Below are positions 59,902 to 64,000 of a DNA stretch of 64,000 bases, piece after piece. The stretch covers positions 62,001 through 126,000 of the forward strand of contig NZ_CAMLHC010000022.1 of NCBI RefSeq assembly GCF_946479755.1, in the 5' to 3' direction. The notes below the pieces were generated by a model. That model did not search any database. It saw only the letters and a list, made by a program, of their open reading frames with translations, and had not been told where the DNA came from. Made by a program: the position numbers and the translations under genes. The DNA comes from an uncultured Chitinophaga sp. GTDB lineage: Bacteria > Bacteroidota > Bacteroidia > Chitinophagales > Chitinophagaceae. The number at the start of each line of letters is the position of its first letter. Within the stretch, counting starts at the first letter, position 1.

Positions 59902-61300
59902 GAAAAATTACACGTATTACGACTTCACGGTAAGCATCTGTAGCACCTGTCTGCGGCGTGTAGACGCGAAAGTGATCTTTGAAGACAACAAGGTTTTTAT
60001 GGTAAAAACCTGCCCCACCCACGGCAGGGAAAAAGTGCTCATCGCCACCGACATCGACTATTATAAAAATACCCGCAACTATAATAAACCATCGGAAGCT
60101 CCGCTCAAAACCAATACTCGTACGCATTACGGCTGTCCGTATGACTGTGGCCTCTGCCACGATCATGAGCAGCATTCCTGTCTTTCGGTGATTGAAGTAA
60201 CGGACCGCTGTAACCTTACCTGCCCTACCTGCTACGCGATGTCTTCGCCGCATTACGGCCGTCACCGCACGCTGGAAGAGATAGAGCAGATGCTGGATAT
60301 CATCGTTGCCAACGAAGGGCAGCCCGACGTAGTGCAGCTCAGCGGCGGGGAGCCGACGATCCATCCGCAGTTTTTCGAGATACTGGACATCGCCAAAAAG
60401 AAGCCTATTCGTCACCTGATGATCAATACCAATGGTATCCGTATTGCGAAGGATAAGGAGTTTACAGCCCGGCTGGCCACCTATATGCCCGATTTTGAGG
60501 TGTATCTGCAGTTCGACTCTTTCCGGCCGGAATCGCTGGAACGTATGCGGGGAAAAGATCTTACGGACACCAGGAAACAGGCGCTGGAGAATTTGAACGA
60601 GGTAAGCCTCAGCACTACGCTGGTGGTGACCTTACAGCGGGGCGTGAATGAAGATGAGATAGGCAGCATCATCGAGTATGCCCTGCAGCAACCCTGTGTG
60701 AGGGGCGTTACCTTTCAGCCGGTACAGGTAGCCGGCCGCACAGACGATTTTGATCCGGGTACTGACCGTATAACGTTAACGGAAGTACGTCAACGTATAC
60801 TGGAACAGTCTCCGATCTTCAACGCCCATGATATCATCCCGGTACCGTGTAACCCGGATGCGCTGGCCATGGCCTATGCGCTGAAGATTGACGGTAAAGT
60901 ATTTCCGCTCACGCGTTTTGTGGACCCGGCGGTGCTGCTTAACAACAGTAAAAACACCATTGTATACGAGCAGGACGAGAAGCTGCATCAGCATGTGCTG
61001 AAAATATTCAGTACCGGCATTTCCACAGATGCGGCGGTCTGCGATATGCAGTCGCTCTTGTGCTGCCTGCCGCAGGTACAGGCGCCCGGACTGGATTACA
61101 ACAATCTTTTCCGGATCGTGATCATGCGGTTTCTCGACGCCTATGATTTCGATGTGCGCGCTATCAAGAAGTCCTGCGTGCATATTGTGCATAAAGACGG
61201 CCGGATTATTCCGTTTGAAACCATGAACCTGTTCTACAGGGATGATAAAGAGGAATACCTGAAAACATTACAGGGAGAAAGAGCATCTGTTCAGTTATAA
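59894..61300 (+). CDS. Radical SAM enzyme, MJ0619/Tes-like with two CX3CX2C motifs
   Basis: A 468-residue enzyme. The N-terminus has a zinc- or cluster-type motif (C16-S-T-C19 and C40-P-T-H43-G). Then come two C-x3-C-x2-C motifs: C81-P-Y-D-C85-G-L-C88, followed by HEQHSC, and C106-N-L-T-C110-P-T-C113-Y, the latter being the radical SAM cluster site. A GGEPTIHP motif for SAM binding follows. This architecture is that of archaeal MJ0619, whose relatives include tetraether lipid synthase (Tes), which joins lipid tails. Overlap with an Lgt-like gene supports a lipid substrate here (inference). ATG 59894 is preferred over 59882. Confidence 0.88.
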   Translation: MPEKNYTYYDFTVSICSTCLRRVDAKVIFEDNKVFMVKTCPTHGREKVLIATDIDYYKNTRNYNKPSEAPLKTNTRTHYGCPYDCGLCHDHEQHSCLSVIEVTDRCNLTCPTCYAMSSPHYGRHRTLEEIEQMLDIIVANEGQPDVVQLSGGEPTIHPQFFEILDIAKKKPIRHLMINTNGIRIAKDKEFTARLATYMPDFEVYLQFDSFRPESLERMRGKDLTDTRKQALENLNEVSLSTTLVVTLQRGVNEDEIGSIIEYALQQPCVRGVTFQPVQVAGRTDDFDPGTDRITLTEVRQRILEQSPIFNAHDIIPVPCNPDALAMAYALKIDGKVFPLTRFVDPAVLLNNSKNTIVYEQDEKLHQHVLKIFSTGISTDAAVCDMQSLLCCLPQVQAPGLDYNNLFRIVIMRFLDAYDFDVRAIKKSCVHIVHKDGRIIPFETMNLFYRDDKEEYLKTLQGERASVQL

Positions 61301-61309
61301 ACATCGCAT

Positions 61310-61573
61310 ATGAAACCTTTTGTTAGTAAACTATTGTGGTTGCTGGGGGTGCCGCTGGTACTGGGATTGGCAATGCTGGCGGGTGGTGAAGAAGGACTTA
61401 TGAGTGCTGGTTTGATGTTAATGTTCCTTATGCCGGCCTACCTGGTGATCGGCTGTCTGCTGGCGATCTTCTCCAAGGCCAATGCGGAAACAGGCAAAGC
61501 TATGGTACTGGCTGCCGGCGTGATACTGGTGGTGGGCTTGTCCACCTGCGGTATCATCCTCGCGTCGATGTAA
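61310..61573 (+). CDS. Small membrane protein, tandem paralogue 1
   Basis: An 87-residue protein made of three hydrophobic helices (VPLVLGLAMLAG, LMLMFLMPAYLVIGCLLAIF, VLAAGVILVVGLSTCGIIL) with a short charged loop. No known family recognised. It shares with the next gene the opening V-P-L, a central A-G-x-x-L segment and the ending G-x-I-I-L-x-S-M, so the two are probably duplicates. It lies 9 nt after the radical SAM gene and likely belongs to the same operon. Confidence 0.75.
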   Translation: MKPFVSKLLWLLGVPLVLGLAMLAGGEEGLMSAGLMLMFLMPAYLVIGCLLAIFSKANAETGKAMVLAAGVILVVGLSTCGIILASM

Positions 61574-61591
61574 CGTTTGCAGATCAAATCC

Positions 61592-61855
61592 ATGCTTATG
61601 CGCAACTTCAGATGGAAGACGGCTTATCTCACTGCGGTCCCGCTGCTGATTTTTTTCATTGCACTGGCTATCGGCAGGGGCGATAACCTGGATACGGCGG
61701 GCATCCTGCTGGGACTGCTGGTGGTGGCCTATGGTATCGTGGGTGTCATGCTGCTGATAGCGGAGGACAAGGAAGAGGGGCTGGCGTTATTGCTATCGGG
61801 GTTTCTGATCATGCTGGTGGCGTTTATTACCGGGTGGATTATTTTAAGTATGTAA
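61592..61855 (+). CDS. Small membrane protein, tandem paralogue 2
   Basis: An 87-residue protein with the same three-helix plan as its neighbour (VPLLIFFIALAI, AGILLGLLVVAYGIVGVMLLIA, LLLSGFLIMLVAFITGWIIL). Start alternatives are the TTG at 61577 and the ATG at 61598. No family is recognised. It is the last gene before a terminator and closes the Lgt-like/radical SAM operon. Confidence 0.7.
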   Translation: MLMRNFRWKTAYLTAVPLLIFFIALAIGRGDNLDTAGILLGLLVVAYGIVGVMLLIAEDKEEGLALLLSGFLIMLVAFITGWIILSM

Positions 61856-61873
61856 ATGAGCCACGCATTATAG

Positions 61874-61909
61874 AAAAGCGCGCAGGGCAGGTGCCTTGCG
61901 CGCTTTTTT
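61874..61909. terminator. Terminator between the small membrane protein genes and leuS
   Basis: AAAAGCGCGC and GCGCGCTTTT arms, with an inner GGGC/GCCT pairing, followed by TTTTTT on the plus strand. It can serve both convergent transcripts. Confidence 0.85.
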
Positions 61910-61931
61910 ATGATGACGGATGATTTCGTGG

Positions 61932-64000
61932 TTATATCACCACGTTGATCATTCTGCCTTTTACGATGATCACTTTTTTCGGTTGTTTGCCTTCGAGCCA
62001 TTTCTGTACTACCTCGCTGGCCAGCACTTCTTTCTCAAGGGCGCTGTTGTCTGCATCCAGTGGCAGGCCCATTTCAGTGCGGGTTTTACCGTTTACCGCG
62101 ATGGGATAGTTGAAGGTGCTTTCTTTGGTAAAGCTTTCATCATATACCGGGTAGGCGGCGTCCAGGATGCTGGTGGTATTGCCCAGCAGGTGCCACAGTT
62201 CTTCCGCAAAGTGCGGCGCATAAGGAGTAAGCAATATCAGTACCGGCTCCAGCACTGCACGTTTGTGGCATTTCAGGGTGGCCAGTTCGTTTACACAAAT
62301 CATAAACTGGCTCACGGCGGTATTATAGGAGAAGCTGTTGGTGTCGCCATCAATTTTGTGGATGGTTTTGTGCAATATTTTCAGCTCTTCCGGCGTAGGG
62401 GCATCGTTGTTAACGATGAGACCTTTGTTTTCGTCCGCAAAGAGACGCCACAGTTTCTTGAGGAAACGGTGTACTCCTTCAATGCCTTTGGTGTCCCATG
62501 GTTTGGACTGCTCTACCGGTCCGAGGAACATTTCGTACATGCGGAAGGTATCGGCACCGAATTTATTCACCAGGTCGTTCGGGTTCACGGTGTTGAACAG
62601 GCGTTTGCTCATTTTTTCCAACAGCACGCCACAGATGTATTTTCCGTCTTCCAGGATGAAGGTGGCTTCTGCGTAGTCAGATTTCCATTTTTTGAAAGCT
62701 TCGGTATCCAGTTCCACGCCGTCTACGATGTTTACGTCGACATGCAGCGGATCTGTTTCGTACTGGTCTTTCAGGCCATGGGAGACAAACTGATGGGTGC
62801 CGCGGATACGGTATACCAGTCTGGAGCTGCCGCCGATCATACCCTGATTGATCAGGGATTTGAAGGGTTCATCGAAGCCGATATGGCCCAGGTCATAGAG
62901 GGCTTTGGTCCACATGCGGGAGTAAAGCAGGTGACCTACGGCGTGTTCGGTACCGCCTACATACACATCCACCTGGTTCCAGTAGTCTGTGGCTTTACGG
63001 TCGGCAAAGGTGGCGCTGTTGTGCGGGTCCATATAACGCAGGAAGTACCAGCTGCTGCCGGCGTAGCCGGGCATGGTGTTGGTTTCGCGTTTTACGTCCG
63101 GTGCCACGTTGACCCAGTCGGTGATATTGGCCAGGGGGCCTTCACCTTCTTCTCCTGGTTTGTATTGGTCTACGTGCGGCAGTTCCAGCGGGAGGTCTTT
63201 TTCCTCCAGCGGATAGGCCACGCCGTCTTTAAACACGATCGGGAAGGGTTCGCCCCAATAGCGCTGGCGGCTGAAGCCGGCGTCGCGCATTTTGAAGTTG
63301 ATCTGGCGTTTGCCGATCTTCATCTCTTCCATTTTGTTGATCACCGCGTCCATGGCTGATCTCATGTCCATGCCATCGAGGAAGCCGCTGTTTTGCAGGG
63401 TGGCGTCCTTGGTGGGATTGGCTTCTTCGCCGTTGAACGCATCCCCGATGATATTGGTGATGGGGATATTGAAGTGGCGCGCGAAGCTGAAGTCACGCTG
63501 GTCGCCGCAGGGCACGGCCATAACGGCGCCGGTGCCGTAGCCGGCCAGCACGTATTCCGCGGTCCATACCGGTATTTCGCGGCCGTTGAACGGGTTAATG
63601 GCGTATGCGCCGGTAAAGCAGCCGGTGATTTGTTTTACGTCTGCCATACGTTCCCTTTCGGAGCGGCTTTGTACGTATTCGAGGTATTTTTCCACCTCCG
63701 CTTTTTGCGCGGCGGTAGTGATTTGTTGTACCAGCTCATGTTCCGGTGCGATCACGATGAAGTCCACCCCGAAGATGGTGTCCGGGCGGGTGGTGTATAC
63801 TTCGATGCGGTGACCGGACCCTTTGAGGGAGAAGGCGAGTTCCGCGCCCTGGCTTTTGCCGATCCAGTTGCGCTGCATTTCCTTCATGGCATCGCTGAAG
63901 TTAACCGTTTCGAGGCCTGTCAGCAGGCGGTCGGCGTATTCCGTGATGCGCAGGAACCACTGGCGCATTTTCTTTTTCACGACGGGGAAGCCGCCGCGTT
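61932..64000 (-). CDS. leuS: Leucyl-tRNA synthetase, C-terminal part (5' end outside window)
   Basis: The frame is open to the window edge (VVKKKMRQWFLRITEYADRLL near the start), so the N-terminal catalytic half-site with HIGH is missing. What is present: the editing (CP1) domain with GFDFIVIAPEHELV-type sequence (GVDFIVIAPEHELV) and TGAVMAVPCGDQRD; the second catalytic part with QRYWGEPFPIV and the KMSKR loop (LEKMSKRLFN); and the anticodon-binding and C-terminal domains. It charges tRNA-Leu and edits mischarged products. Housekeeping gene, no abnormality seen. Confidence 0.97.
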   Translation of the reverse strand, partial: RGGFPVVKKKMRQWFLRITEYADRLLTGLETVNFSDAMKEMQRNWIGKSQGAELAFSLKGSGHRIEVYTTRPDTIFGVDFIVIAPEHELVQQITTAAQKAEVEKYLEYVQSRSERERMADVKQITGCFTGAYAINPFNGREIPVWTAEYVLAGYGTGAVMAVPCGDQRDFSFARHFNIPITNIIGDAFNGEEANPTKDATLQNSGFLDGMDMRSAMDAVINKMEEMKIGKRQINFKMRDAGFSRQRYWGEPFPIVFKDGVAYPLEEKDLPLELPHVDQYKPGEEGEGPLANITDWVNVAPDVKRETNTMPGYAGSSWYFLRYMDPHNSATFADRKATDYWNQVDVYVGGTEHAVGHLLYSRMWTKALYDLGHIGFDEPFKSLINQGMIGGSSRLVYRIRGTHQFVSHGLKDQYETDPLHVDVNIVDGVELDTEAFKKWKSDYAEATFILEDGKYICGVLLEKMSKRLFNTVNPNDLVNKFGADTFRMYEMFLGPVEQSKPWDTKGIEGVHRFLKKLWRLFADENKGLIVNNDAPTPEELKILHKTIHKIDGDTNSFSYNTAVSQFMICVNELATLKCHKRAVLEPVLILLTPYAPHFAEELWHLLGNTTSILDAAYPVYDESFTKESTFNYPIAVNGKTRTEMGLPLDADNSALEKEVLASEVVQKWLEGKQPKKVIIVKGRMINVVI

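Noticed and set aside
61920..63359. 479-codon open frame on the plus strand
   Set aside because: Antisense to leuS, with a Phe- and Val-rich composition that mirrors the real gene; no recognisable motif.

Overview
The window is 64 kb of ordinary chromosome from a member of the Bacteroidota, most likely Chitinophagaceae and close to Chitinophaga (inferred). The evidence: a type IX secretion (T9SS) type B sorting domain beside a PorP/SprF protein, a TonB-dependent receptor, F-type ATP synthase genes in the order B-E-F-H-A with beta and epsilon absent, signal peptides ending in A-Q, and at least nine exact matches to the Bacteroidota -7 promoter element TAnnTTTG. Shine-Dalgarno sequences are mostly lacking. 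No tRNA, rRNA, CRISPR, prophage or insertion sequence was seen.

Layout. 1-6.4 kb: the end of an alpha-2-macroglobulin-like protein, a FAD oxidoreductase and aspS. 6.6-11.4 kb: a tight four-gene operon (GH73-type glucosaminidase, two SGNH hydrolases, MBOAT acyltransferase) that looks like a cell-surface O-acetylation system. 11.4-15.8 kb: an AraC regulator broken by a frameshift, a phosphate-selective-type porin and a PhoR/PhoB-like pair. 16-20 kb: a secreted protein with a possible caspase-fold C-terminal domain, an ABC exporter, and one copy of a palindromic repeat. 20.5-25 kb: atpB, atpE, atpF, atpH and atpA. 25-42 kb: a roughly 4,700-residue repeat protein with a lectin-like head, about 30 DUF11-type repeats and a T9SS type B tail, followed by PorP/SprF and TPR/PD40 partners, resembling the SprB/SprF arrangement. 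42-45.6 kb: TonB receptor, small exported protein and winged-helix regulator. 45.6-54.9 kb: housekeeping genes (pdxA, rsmA, a 2-hydroxyacid dehydrogenase, greA, HIT, ruvC, ruvB), two OmpR-family response regulators and two envelope proteins. 55-59 kb: M28 peptidase, lipoprotein, a second palindromic repeat, a secreted endonuclease/phosphatase-fold protein and an M23 peptidase. 59.1-61.9 kb: a probable operon of a divergent Lgt-like protein, a double-CX3CX2C radical SAM enzyme of the MJ0619/Tes type, and two tandem small membrane paralogues. 61.9-64 kb: the 3' part of leuS.

The most promising candidate for an undescribed system is the Lgt-like/Tes-like radical SAM operon, which suggests an unusual lipid modification. 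Next come the O-acetylation operon, the possible clan-CD protease-like protein, and two small-scale patterns: a palindromic repeat family (two copies) and an AT-rich leader motif shared by three unrelated genes. All functions are read from sequence motifs; no database search was possible.
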